Of a DNA stretch of 64,000 nucleotides, positions 1-7,869 are shown one piece after another (the stretch's first letter is position 1; every line of letters starts with the position of its first letter). The notes beneath the pieces are model-generated. The model had not been told where the DNA came from and made no database searches. It was given only the letters and a program-made list of their open reading frames with translations. Made by a program: the position numbers and the translations under genes. This DNA comes from Microbacterium sp. KUDC0406 (lineage in GTDB: Bacteria; Actinomycetota; Actinomycetes; Actinomycetales; Microbacteriaceae): NCBI RefSeq assembly GCF_021582875.1, contig NZ_CP091138.1:2170001-2234000 (forward strand), written 5' to 3'.

Positions 1-1
1 C

Positions 2-355
2 GTCATCAAGGCGCAACCGCTCGGCGGCATCCGGCGGGCACTGCAGATCGTCGCGGATGCCGGGCTGCCGGCAGTGGTCTCGAGCGCGCTGGACACCGCC
101 GTCGGGCTCGCGCAGGGCGCCGCGCTCGCGGCCGCGCTTCCCGCACTGGACTACGACTGCGGCCTCGGCACGGCGTCGCTGTTCGCCGACGACGTCGCGG
201 ATGCCCGTCCTGTGGCGGGATCCGTCAGTGCGGCGCGGGTGGTGCCGGATGCCGCGGCGCTGGACCGCCTCGCCGCCCCGGCCGAGCGCCGCGACTGGTG
301 GGTCGCACGGTTGGAGCGCTGCTATGCGTGGCTCAGAACTCCAACGACTTCCTGA
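2..355 (+). CDS. menC: o-succinylbenzoate synthase, C-terminal part (partial)
   Basis: This is the 3' end of a gene that begins before the window; 117 residues are visible. MenC dehydrates SHCHC to o-succinylbenzoate in menaquinone synthesis in the cytoplasm. The visible part fits the last third of the enolase-superfamily barrel: VIKAQPLGG, then VVSSALDTAVGLAQGAALAAALP, a typical MenC block, then the GLGTASLFADDV segment. It ends in TGA at 353-355 and overlaps the convergent HAD gene by 23 bp. Identification is from recalled family motifs; the catalytic lysines lie upstream and cannot be checked. Confidence 0.8.
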   Translation, partial: VIKAQPLGGIRRALQIVADAGLPAVVSSALDTAVGLAQGAALAAALPALDYDCGLGTASLFADDVADARPVAGSVSAARVVPDAAALDRLAAPAERRDWWVARLERCYAWLRTPTTS

Positions 356-1073
356 CTCCCGGCGACTCGGCGCCGGTTCGCGCCGCCGCAATGGCGTGGA
401 CGCGCCGGAGATCCGCCACCGATCTTCCTCTCATGCCCGGCCAGCGCACCAGCGATTCCGACTCCACGATAGTCGGCGGTGCATTCACGGCAATTGTCGT
501 GAGCCCGGCGGCAACTGCGGAGGTGACGCCGACGAACGAATCCTCGATAGCCAGGCACGACTCTGCCGACAGGCCGAGAGCATCGAGACCCCGTAGATAC
601 GGCTGCGGAGCAGGCTTCGGCTCCGTCACGTCGCTGCCGGACACGATCACCTCGAACAGCCCCGGATCGAGCGCCCGGAGGATCGCCTCCACCGCCTCTC
701 GACCCGACATCGTGACGAGCCCGCAGCGGATCCCCGCGTCAGCGCAGTCGATCAGCATCTCGCGCACTCCCGGAAGCCAGACAGGTGGCGCCGTGACGGC
801 AAGTTCCGCGGCGGCCCGCTCGATCTGCGACACGACAGCGGCCTCGGTCAGTGCCGCACCCTTCTCGCGAAATCGAGCAGCCACGGCCCACATCCCGTGT
901 CCTCGTGTGACGGCCTGGTCGGCTCCGGTCCACTCGACTCCCAGCTCGTCCGCGGCGGTCAGCATCGCCGCCTCCCATACGGGAGCGCTGTCGGTCGAGG
1001 TTCCATCCATATCCCAGAGGACGCCGTGCAACCCCGCACCGGGCACCCGCTCCGCTTGTCCGCCTCCGCTCAC
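333..1073 (-). CDS. HAD-superfamily hydrolase (sugar-phosphatase-like)
   Basis: A 246-residue cytoplasmic HAD phosphatase of the beta-phosphoglucomutase/Gph type. Motif I is DMDGTSTD at residues 21-28 (nucleophile Asp21, acid/base Asp23), motif II lies in LVTMSGR, the motif III lysine in EPKPAPQPYL and the motif IV acids in AIEDSFVG. The GTG start at 1073 is chosen because it gives a GTGA overlap with the upstream permease stop; the longer reading frame to 1184 runs into that permease. As last gene of an ABC sugar-import operon it probably dephosphorylates a sugar or polyol phosphate. The substrate is not predictable. Its 3' end overlaps menC tail to tail. Confidence 0.85.
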   Translation of the reverse strand: MSGGGQAERVPGAGLHGVLWDMDGTSTDSAPVWEAAMLTAADELGVEWTGADQAVTRGHGMWAVAARFREKGAALTEAAVVSQIERAAAELAVTAPPVWLPGVREMLIDCADAGIRCGLVTMSGREAVEAILRALDPGLFEVIVSGSDVTEPKPAPQPYLRGLDALGLSAESCLAIEDSFVGVTSAVAAGLTTIAVNAPPTIVESESLVRWPGMRGRSVADLRRVHAIAAARTGAESPGVRKSLEF

Positions 1074-1924
1074 GACTTCACCGCTCCCGCGGTGAGACCC
1101 GAAATCACGTGCCGCTGCGCGAACAAGAACAGGACCAGGACGGGGAGCACCGACAGCGTGGTCGCCGCCATCTGGATGCCCCACATCGGGCCGGCAAAGG
1201 GATCATAGAACTGTGTCAGGGCGAGGGGCACCGTGAACATCTCTGTGTCCCTCAGGTAGATGAGCGGTTCGAGATACTGACTCCAACTGTGCCATCCGGC
1301 GAGCACGACGACCGCTGCCAACGACGGACGCACGAGCGGCGTGTAGATGGTCAGGAAAATCCTCAGGTCGCTCGCACCGTCGAGCCGAGCGGACTCACCA
1401 AGTTCCTTGGGAAGGCCGAGATAGGCCTGACGCAGGATGAAGGTCGCGATCGGGGCCGAGTGCAGGAACACGGTGATGATCACCAGGGGATAGTACGTGT
1501 CGATCCAACCCAGCGAGGTCACCAGCTGGAACAGCGGAACGATGGTCGCCTCCGGCGGGATGAAGGTCGCGCTCAGGAGAACGAGGAAGAGGATCGAACT
1601 CCCCAGCGGCTTCACCCGCGCGAACGCGTACCCGGCGCACGCCGAAACGATCACCGTCAACACACACACAAGCGCCATGACGAAGACGCTGTTGAAGAAC
1701 TGCCGAGCGAAGGGCTGCAGCTCGAACACCTGCGCATAGTTCGACCACTTGAACTCGCTGGGGAAAAAGGTCGGCGGGTAGCTGAGTATCTCAGCGTCCG
1801 ACTTCACGGATCCGAGCACCATCCACAGGATCGGTCCGAGGAACACGAAGGAGATCACGATGAGCGTCAGGTAGTTGACCCCTCTCCCGATGCGCACACG
1901 CGGGGTCGTTCGGCGCTTAGTCAT
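1070..1924 (-). CDS. carbohydrate ABC transporter permease (MalG type)
   Basis: Inner-membrane permease of 284 residues with about six transmembrane segments. The cytoplasmic EAA loop (ELGESARLDGASDLRIF, about residue 185) is the docking site for the ATPase. The N-terminus is short and basic, as in MalG/CUT1 permeases, and the C-terminus ends shortly after the last helix. It starts with ATG at 1924, overlapping the end of the partner permease by 8 bp, so the two are translationally coupled. No ATPase gene is in the locus; CUT1 importers often borrow a shared MsiK/MalK-type ATPase encoded elsewhere (family knowledge). The sugar is unknown. Confidence 0.9.
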   Translation of the reverse strand: MTKRRTTPRVRIGRGVNYLTLIVISFVFLGPILWMVLGSVKSDAEILSYPPTFFPSEFKWSNYAQVFELQPFARQFFNSVFVMALVCVLTVIVSACAGYAFARVKPLGSSILFLVLLSATFIPPEATIVPLFQLVTSLGWIDTYYPLVIITVFLHSAPIATFILRQAYLGLPKELGESARLDGASDLRIFLTIYTPLVRPSLAAVVVLAGWHSWSQYLEPLIYLRDTEMFTVPLALTQFYDPFAGPMWGIQMAATTLSVLPVLVLFLFAQRHVISGLTAGAVKS

Positions 1925-2744
1925 TTTCGGCGTACACCAGCTTCTTTCGGATCGCCCACAGCGCGCTGCTGACGACGATGATCATCAGGAGGAGGATGAC
2001 GGCAAGCGCACTCGCCTCGCCGAAGTCATGTCGGCGGAATGCTTCGTCGTAGATCATGAACGAGAGCACGTTGGTCTCGTATCCCGGGCCTCCGTTGGTG
2101 AGGATCAAGATCACTTCGAAGACCTTGAACGACGCGACTACCGTCAACAGGAACACCATGAACAGCGTCGGCGAGACCTGCGGGATCGTGACGTGGCGGA
2201 ATCGCGCCCACCGTCCAGCACCGTCGGTCTCGGCTGCTTCCAGCAGTTCCCGGTCGACTGCCTGCAGGCCTGCCAAGCACAGCAGGACGTTGATGCCGAC
2301 ATTCTTCGTGAGCTGGACGAAGACGATGACCGTCAGGGTGAGCCACCTCGACCGCAGCCACGGAATCTCCTCGGCGCCGGTGAAACTCACCAAAAAGTCC
2401 AGCAATCCCTCCGGTTGAAGGATGAAGCGGCTGACGAGCGCCCAGGCGACCATGGTGACCAGCGCCGGGATGAAGACGGCGGCCCGGAAGATGTTCACTC
2501 CGCGCAGGCGGTTGTTCAGCAGCAGCGCGATCCCCATCGCGACTGCGATGTTGAGGATGCTGAACGCTGCGACGAAGAAGACGGTGTTAGTAAAAACAAG
2601 GGGGAAACGATCTCCGGTGACGAGGTTGACGTAGTTCTCCATACCGACGAACTTCGTGGCCCCGGAGAGAGCGTTGATCGAGTTGAGACTGAGCCAGATC
2701 GACTGCACCGTCGTCACCAGACCGAAGATCGCGAAGCCGATCAA
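1917..2744 (-). CDS. carbohydrate ABC transporter permease (MalF type), start unresolved
   Basis: Partner permease of the CUT1 importer; the EAA loop (ELLEAAETDGAGRWARFR) sits in the second half. The only in-frame start is the TTG at 2744, but this cuts through the first membrane segment. Homology-like sequence (RFFRANAFGYALIAPQ) continues upstream in the same frame to about 2820 without any ATG, GTG or TTG. Adding one G to the GGGG run near 2820 (minus strand) would join it to a GTG at 2869 and give a normal N-terminus beginning MAILAQNRAAG. So either a one-base deletion (real or sequencing) or a non-canonical start is present. The gene lies between the binding protein and the MalG-type permease. 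Confidence 0.75.
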   Translation of the reverse strand: MIGFAIFGLVTTVQSIWLSLNSINALSGATKFVGMENYVNLVTGDRFPLVFTNTVFFVAAFSILNIAVAMGIALLLNNRLRGVNIFRAAVFIPALVTMVAWALVSRFILQPEGLLDFLVSFTGAEEIPWLRSRWLTLTVIVFVQLTKNVGINVLLCLAGLQAVDRELLEAAETDGAGRWARFRHVTIPQVSPTLFMVFLLTVVASFKVFEVILILTNGGPGYETNVLSFMIYDEAFRRHDFGEASALAVILLLMIIVVSSALWAIRKKLVYAEND

Positions 2745-2875
2745 CTGCGGGGCAATGAGCGCGTAGCCGAAGGCGTTCGCACGGAAGAAGCGCTTGCCGG
2801 CCGGTACCGGCGGGGTCTTGCCCCACCGGTACCGGTGCCTGCAGCGCGGTTCTGCGCCAGAATTGCCACTGACGA

Positions 2876-4171
2876 TCAGCCGCCCAGAGTCGGCTGGATC
2901 GCCGCGCAGACCTGCTGCAAGGCGGCGGGGATGTCCGCATCCTCGCCGTAGACGAACTGGTCGAGCGCAGCGTTCAGCGCCGCCGTGGTCTCAGCGTTGT
3001 TCGGCGCGACGGGCGTGAAGGTGCCGTTCTCCAGGACTGCCGTAAGGATCGGCTCCAGCTGCGCCGCATCCAGCACGGGGGCAGACGCCTCCATCGTCTC
3101 CGCGTTGAGCAGCGAGGTGCGGCTCGGCGGGTAGTAGGCAGACAACTTGCGCATGCTCTCCGGGTTGGTCAGGTACGCGACCAGACGCGCGGCGGCATCG
3201 GTGTGCTTGCCCGCAGAGTAGGCGACCATCGCCGACTGTCCGACGTGCTGACCGGCACCGCCGGGACCCGCGGGAGTGGGGACCACGCCGTACTCGAAGT
3301 CGACATCCGCAAGGAGGCCGTTGCTGCCGAGATAGGCGATCGTCGTGGCTGCCCCGCCGCCCCAGAAATCTGCCTGCTGACCGGGCCGGGGAGTGATCTT
3401 CTCGTCGTAAACCATCTCGTGAAGCGCGGTGTACGCCGCCTCCATCTCCGGCGAGTCCATCAGGCACTCTTCGCCGCCCTCATCCCAAGGCGTGCCGCCA
3501 TAGGCGCGGATCAAAGGAAGCATCCGCACCCAGTTCTTGAACTCGAAGGCGTCGAAGATGAGCCCCGTCTTACCACTGTCGGCGGATATCTTCTGCAGGT
3601 CTTCCCGCAGCAGATCCCAGTCCCAGGTGCCAGCCTCGACGGCTGCGGAGGGATCCTCGAGCCCGGACTGGGCGAAGAGGTCCTTGTTGTAGTACATGAT
3701 CAGCGGGCCGTTCGAGAACGGCACGCCGAACTGGGCGTCGCCCTCCCGCCATGGCTCCTGCATCCGATCAGCGAGATCCTCGTAGTCGTAGCCGTCGGCC
3801 TCCTTCAACGTCGGATTGAGGTCGACAAGGGCCTCGGCGTTCATGTACTCGATGCTGCTCTCCACCGGCAGCCACGAGGCATCGGGCGGGCTGTTCGAGG
3901 CGAGCCAGGTCGGCAGGAGCGTGTTGAGGTCGCTCAGTGTGACGCTCTCGAACGTCACCTTGGACACATCGTCGTTCGCCGCCACGAACTCTTCACCGAG
4001 TTCATCGAACAGAGCCAGCTGATCGGGATTGGTCGCCCAGAGCAGGAACCGCAGTTCCACCGGCTCGCCGGACGAGCCGTCACCTCCCGACGATCCCGAT
4101 GGTCCGGCGCATCCTGCGACCAGTGCGGCGGTCGCGACGAGCGCGGTCGCGCCGATGATTCGTCGTCTCAC
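2876..4171 (-). CDS. extracellular carbohydrate-binding lipoprotein (ABC transporter)
   Basis: A 431-residue family 1 solute-binding protein. The N-terminus is a lipoprotein signal: basic residues, a hydrophobic stretch and the lipobox LVAG-Cys21, so the mature protein is anchored outside by Cys21. A Gly/Ser-rich linker follows. The body shows the usual pattern of family 1 proteins (FGVPFSNGPLIMYYNKDLF; MVAYSAGKHTDAAARLVAYL). The GTG start at 4171 is preceded by a strong Shine-Dalgarno AAGGAGG four to five bases away. It is the first gene of the permease/HAD operon and defines its substrate, probably an oligosaccharide, sugar acid or polyol; the sequence does not say which. Confidence 0.9.
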   Translation of the reverse strand: MRRRIIGATALVATAALVAGCAGPSGSSGGDGSSGEPVELRFLLWATNPDQLALFDELGEEFVAANDDVSKVTFESVTLSDLNTLLPTWLASNSPPDASWLPVESSIEYMNAEALVDLNPTLKEADGYDYEDLADRMQEPWREGDAQFGVPFSNGPLIMYYNKDLFAQSGLEDPSAAVEAGTWDWDLLREDLQKISADSGKTGLIFDAFEFKNWVRMLPLIRAYGGTPWDEGGEECLMDSPEMEAAYTALHEMVYDEKITPRPGQQADFWGGGAATTIAYLGSNGLLADVDFEYGVVPTPAGPGGAGQHVGQSAMVAYSAGKHTDAAARLVAYLTNPESMRKLSAYYPPSRTSLLNAETMEASAPVLDAAQLEPILTAVLENGTFTPVAPNNAETTAALNAALDQFVYGEDADIPAALQQVCAAIQPTLGG

Positions 4172-4249
4172 GTTTCCTCCTTGAATTGAGTTGCAACGAT
4201 CTGTTTTTCGCTTCCGGGTCCCGAGGACTCCGGGGCTCTAGGTGGTGAT

Positions 4250-4265
4250 GGCGCTTCAGAGCGCC
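4250..4265. terminator. short GC hairpin at the 3' end of the propeller-like gene
   Basis: GGCGCT-TCAG-AGCGCC forms a perfect 6-bp stem with a tetraloop. It spans the stop codon of the minus-strand gene at 4256. No U-run follows on the minus strand, so it may only stabilise the mRNA end. Confidence 0.3.
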
Positions 4266-4987
4266 GGCACCAGATGGACGGCGCCCTGGAACACCGTCGC
4301 GAGACGCTGTGCTCCGTCGACGGCTACGGCGTCCAGACCCTCTGTCTCACCGACCGCTTCGAGGAGGGACGTTTCCACCGTCCTCTCCTCTCCGAGATCG
4401 ACGGCGGTGATCCGTGCGTCCTCCGCCGAGACGCCGTCGTTGGTGTTCAGATACAGCCGGGAGCCGATGATCGTGCATCCCTGCGAGTAGGTGTTCTCCG
4501 TCAGGCAAGTGAAGCTCTGCACCGGTCGAAGCGTTCTCGAGTCATAGCGGTTGATCAGCAGGCGGTCACGTCGGTCGAGCGCGATGTCTTCGGCCGAAAC
4601 CGTGACGAGCGAGCCCTCTTCGTCTACGGCGACGGAAGCGAGACGCCATCCCGGATGCTCGATCGGGAACATCTCCATGACCCGCGCCGATGCGGGATCG
4701 ACGCGCTTGATGACCGGCGTCGGCGTACCGGCATCGCACACGACGATCTCGTCGCCGCGAACCGCGCTGTCGTTGGGATGGACCAGCTCGCCCTCGACCA
4801 GCGTCTCGCGGACGAGGCGCTGGTCGACGTACACCTGCATGACGGACCCGTGGTGGAACACCAGCCAGGAGGAACCGTAACGGCACACGCTCTGAACATT
4901 GTCCGGTCCGCACTCCGGCGCCACGAGCTCGAAGTGCTTCTCAGGGCCTTCGATCCCCCCGGCGATTCGGTGCGACGATGCATCCAT
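4256..4987 (-). CDS. uncharacterised propeller-like protein of the sugar locus
   Basis: A 243-residue protein with no signal peptide and no domain I can name. It contains repeated short strand-turn units (GDEIVVCDAGTPTP; GSLVTVSAEDIALD; GSRLYLNTNDGVSAED; AVAVDGAQRLATVF) typical of beta-propeller or SMP-30-like folds. ATG at 4987 is preferred over the upstream GTG at 5029 because the latter falls in the likely promoter and its extra residues look non-coding. It sits between the binding protein and the M23-like gene on the same strand, so it is probably co-regulated with the transporter and could act on the imported sugar. The function is not known. Confidence 0.6.
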   Translation of the reverse strand: MDASSHRIAGGIEGPEKHFELVAPECGPDNVQSVCRYGSSWLVFHHGSVMQVYVDQRLVRETLVEGELVHPNDSAVRGDEIVVCDAGTPTPVIKRVDPASARVMEMFPIEHPGWRLASVAVDEEGSLVTVSAEDIALDRRDRLLINRYDSRTLRPVQSFTCLTENTYSQGCTIIGSRLYLNTNDGVSAEDARITAVDLGEERTVETSLLEAVGETEGLDAVAVDGAQRLATVFQGAVHLVPAL

Positions 4988-5015
4988 GCGCGTTTCCGTC
5001 CGTTCTGAATGGTAG

Positions 5016-5027
5016 GTATAACGATAC
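5016..5027. promoter_or_regulatory. possible operator upstream of the propeller-like gene
   Basis: GTAT-AACG-ATAC is a small inverted repeat 28 bp upstream of the ATG at 4987. A similar GTATA...TATAC repeat lies in the 9003-9016 promoter region. Both could be sites for the LacI-family protein at 6144. The arms are short and could arise by chance. Confidence 0.25.
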
Positions 5028-5078
5028 ACTTATTCTTCCCATATTCCTAGCTCGACCCTCACAAGAGGCGCCACGGGC

Positions 5079-5987
5079 TCACAGCGGCCCGGCGGCGGGC
5101 ACCGGCGCCCGCTGCGTGCGACCGCGGTCCTCGTACATCTGCCAGAAGAGCAGCCACGGATCGAGCATGACCTGCTCGCCGCCCTCCTCCACTCGGAACA
5201 CGAAGTGACTGTGCTCGGCGAACCCTCCCGCGACGTAGACACCGCCGGACTCGGCGTACTGCACGCCGGCTTCGATAGGCTTGCCTTCGGGGACGAGAAG
5301 TCGGATCAGGTGGTGCGACTGGAGGATCCACGAGGACCCGTCGTCCCAGCGGTGCACGCCGCGCCAACGGTTGTTCTTGTCGCCCGCGGCGAGCGACTCG
5401 AAGTAGCCGTGCTCGTCGATCCGGAAGGGCGTCCACAACGGTGTGCCCGCCGCGTGGTCGATGTCCAGTCCGCCATGCGCATCTGCCCCGTCGTACGGCC
5501 CGAGCCACGTGTCCTCCCCGCGGTAGCACTCCTCTACCCGCAATCCCCCTTCGGGCAGTGGACACCAGGGGTGCAGCAACGTGGGGCTGATGCCGACCCT
5601 GGCGTCCCAGACGGCGAAGCGCGCATGCCCACGGGGGAAGCACTCGCCGTGCTTCTCGGTGAGCAGGTCCGCAATCCCTGCCACCGCGTCGAGCCAGATC
5701 CGCATCCCCATGATCACCGGCGGAGGAGTGAAGTTGGACTGCGACGGGATCCGCCGCACGAGCTCGACCTGATGGCCGTCGATCTCCAGCGTGCACGCTA
5801 TTGCATACAGAAGAAGTCCATCGCGGTCGGAAAAGGGCAGCCGACCGCGGCGGATCGGCCAGGCGACCGTCTTGACGAGCCGGATTCTGCGGATCTGCCC
5901 GTCCAGCATTCGGAAATGCAGTTCATCGCCCTCGTCCAACTCGATCGCCGTCAGGGTCACCTTCGCCTCACGCCGCTCTGTGCGCAT
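5079..5987 (-). CDS. M23-like (LytM-fold) protein without signal peptide
   Basis: 302 residues. The C-terminal half carries the metal-site pattern of M23/LytM peptidases: H171-x3-D175 in HGGLDIDH, followed by the GTPLW turn, and H259-x-H261 in HSHFVF. An extra His pair lies at about 225. The N-terminal 130 residues are a separate beta-rich domain (LDEGDELHFRMLDGQIRRIRLV) of unknown type. There is no signal peptide or membrane segment, which is unusual for a cell-wall peptidase. The start ATG at 5987 has GAAGGAA 5-8 bases upstream; the much longer frame reading through to 7844 crosses the LacI gene and is rejected. Its place in a sugar-uptake locus suggests a role in carbohydrate processing, but this is inference. 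Confidence 0.7.
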   Translation of the reverse strand: MRTERREAKVTLTAIELDEGDELHFRMLDGQIRRIRLVKTVAWPIRRGRLPFSDRDGLLLYAIACTLEIDGHQVELVRRIPSQSNFTPPPVIMGMRIWLDAVAGIADLLTEKHGECFPRGHARFAVWDARVGISPTLLHPWCPLPEGGLRVEECYRGEDTWLGPYDGADAHGGLDIDHAAGTPLWTPFRIDEHGYFESLAAGDKNNRWRGVHRWDDGSSWILQSHHLIRLLVPEGKPIEAGVQYAESGGVYVAGGFAEHSHFVFRVEEGGEQVMLDPWLLFWQMYEDRGRTQRAPVPAAGPL

Positions 5988-6143
5988 GCTTCGTTCCTTC
6001 CTCTCCACCCCGGCGCCCCGTCCTCGGGCGCGGGCGGCCGGGAGCGCTCGCTCCCTTCGCAACCCTAGTGTTACGATTGACCTGGCTACAGGGTCTTCCT
6101 GATCTGCCGATGACGCGCCGCAGAGCCGGAGGTTTGCCAGCCC

Positions 6144-7154
6144 ATGACGAAGAAAGCGCGCCTCGCGGAGGTGGCGAAGCTCGCGGGCGTCTCGCCCGGG
6201 CTCGTCTCTCGACTTCTCAACGAAGACCCAACGCTCAAGGTGCGTGACGACACACGCAGCAGGGTGATGTCGGCCATCGAGATGCTGCAGTACACCCCCG
6301 ACGCGTCGGCGCGGGCTCTGCGGAGTTCGCAGACCGGGCTCCTGGGGTTCGCTCTGTACCACGTCACCGACCCGATCTACGCTCAGATGGTCGACAGCGC
6401 TCAGTCGGCCGCGGCCGATGCCGGATACTCGCTGATGCTGCTCAACGCGGGCGAGCTCGCCGCACATCCGACTGTTTTCCGCCGCCTCGTGCACGGCCGC
6501 CGGGTGGATGGGCTGCTGGTTCAGGGGGGTTACTCCGATGACGTCTCCGCGCTGCAGGATGCCCGAGCGGTGCCATCGGTGCTGTTCAACGCGGACGCGC
6601 TGCCCGGTTTCCGAACGGTGCGCCTCGACGACGTCGCCGCCGCCCGGCTCGCGACGACGCATCTGATCGAGCTCGGACATGCGAGCGTCGCGTTCGTCGG
6701 CGCGGAGGGCAGCTCTTCCGACCGGCGCTACCAGGGGTATGTGACCGCGATGACCGACGCCGGTCTCGCGCCGCACCCACCGATCGTCGGCGGATGGGAT
6801 GCCTCGCCCGCCCGCGCGGTCACTGAGCGCTATCTTGCCAGCGGGGGCACGGCGAGCGCTTTCGTTGTGGTCTCGACCACAAGTGCGCTCGGCGTGCACG
6901 CCGGCGTACTCGCGAGCGGATTGACGATACCGGGCGACATCTCGATCGTCAGCATCCATGACACCTGGTTCGCACCCCACCTGAGCCCGGGGCTCACCGT
7001 CGCCGCGACGCCCCTGGGCGATCTCGGCCGGCTCGCTGTCGAAGTGCTCGTCGCGCAGATCGGCTCTCCGCAGGAGGGCGAGGTCGTCCTCCGGGAACCG
7101 TCGCCAGAGCTCATCCGACGAGCCTCGAGCTCGCGCCCGCGAAGCGCGCGCTGA
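6144..7154 (+). CDS. LacI-family transcriptional regulator
   Basis: 336 residues. Residues 6-60 form the LacI helix-turn-helix and hinge (RLAEVAKLAGVSPGLVSRLL ... YTPDASARALRS). The rest is a periplasmic-binding-type effector domain (GLLGFALYHV; VRLDDVAAARLATTHLIELG; DISIVSIHDTWFAPHLSP). It is transcribed away from the 5079-5987 gene and towards the MgtC gene. As the only regulator in the 333-12041 locus it is the natural candidate to repress the transporter and oxidoreductase genes when the sugar is absent. Effector and operator are not proven. Confidence 0.9.
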   Translation: MTKKARLAEVAKLAGVSPGLVSRLLNEDPTLKVRDDTRSRVMSAIEMLQYTPDASARALRSSQTGLLGFALYHVTDPIYAQMVDSAQSAAADAGYSLMLLNAGELAAHPTVFRRLVHGRRVDGLLVQGGYSDDVSALQDARAVPSVLFNADALPGFRTVRLDDVAAARLATTHLIELGHASVAFVGAEGSSSDRRYQGYVTAMTDAGLAPHPPIVGGWDASPARAVTERYLASGGTASAFVVVSTTSALGVHAGVLASGLTIPGDISIVSIHDTWFAPHLSPGLTVAATPLGDLGRLAVEVLVAQIGSPQEGEVVLREPSPELIRRASSSRPRSAR

Positions 7155-7162
7155 CGTCACGG

Positions 7163-7855
7163 TCATTCGTACTCCTCGTCGTGGGCCCACCCGACCGAAC
7201 GCACGCCGTCGATGGCCCCGACCGCGTCGACCAGCGCCCCCGCATCGCCTCTGCCCTCTGCATTGAGCATGACCCTGACCTCGCCCGATCCGCGCGGATC
7301 CTTGTCGGTGCTCAGCTGAGAGACCTGGAAGCGGTGGTCCGTGACCACCTTGATCACCGCGCGGAGCACGCCGAGGCCGTCGGGATACTCTACGTAGAGG
7401 ACGGCTTCTGACCGTCGGCGCAGTCTGTTCAGCCTCGGGCCGACGGCGATGATGAGGTAGTGGCAGCCGACGACGACCGCTGCGATGATGAAGAGGCGCC
7501 CTCCGGCGGCCATGCCGACCGCCGCGACGAGCCAGATCGAGGCCGCCGTGGTGAGCCCGCGCACGGCGTCCGAACGGAAGACGATCAGACCCGCGCCGAG
7601 GAAGCCGACCCCAGACACGATCTGGGCCGCCACTCGGGTCGGGTCGACGCTCACAGCGTCGACCCCCAACACGTCGACGAAGCCGTACTTCGACACGAGC
7701 ATGAACAGGCAGGACCCCACGCCCACGAGGGAGTGGGTCCGAACACCGGCGTTCTTCGAGCGGAGCTGACGCTCGAGTCCGATCGCCATGGAGAGCACCA
7801 GCGCCACAGCGATCTCCGGCAGCACCTGCAACTGAAGCAGCCAAATGCTCTCCAT
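7163..7855 (-). CDS. MgtC/SapB-family membrane protein
   Basis: 230 residues. The N-terminal part has four or five membrane helices with the MgtC block (AIGLERQLRSKNAGVRTHSLVGVG ... VSGVGFLGAGLI). The C-terminal 80 residues form an ACT-like cytoplasmic domain (LYVEYPDGLGVLRAVIKVV). MgtC proteins of pathogens modulate the F-ATPase and help survival at low Mg2+; the role of family members in free-living actinobacteria is unclear. The start ATG at 7855 has GGAGG 9 bases upstream. It lies convergent to lacI with an 8-bp gap, and downstream of the secreted propeller gene on the same strand (14-bp gap), so these two probably form an operon. Confidence 0.85.
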   Translation of the reverse strand: MESIWLLQLQVLPEIAVALVLSMAIGLERQLRSKNAGVRTHSLVGVGSCLFMLVSKYGFVDVLGVDAVSVDPTRVAAQIVSGVGFLGAGLIVFRSDAVRGLTTAASIWLVAAVGMAAGGRLFIIAAVVVGCHYLIIAVGPRLNRLRRRSEAVLYVEYPDGLGVLRAVIKVVTDHRFQVSQLSTDKDPRGSGEVRVMLNAEGRGDAGALVDAVGAIDGVRSVGWAHDEEYE

Positions 7856-7869
7856 GGATGCCGTACCTC

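Noticed and set aside
4213..4240. Hairpin CCGGGTCC...GGACTCCGG as terminator of the 4256 gene
   Set aside because: The U-run is on the wrong side for the minus-strand transcript and the stem is imperfect.
5079..7844. A 921-codon minus-strand open frame
   Set aside because: Only its last 302 codons (5079-5987) have protein-like composition and a ribosome site; the rest is antisense to lacI and mgtC is in another frame.
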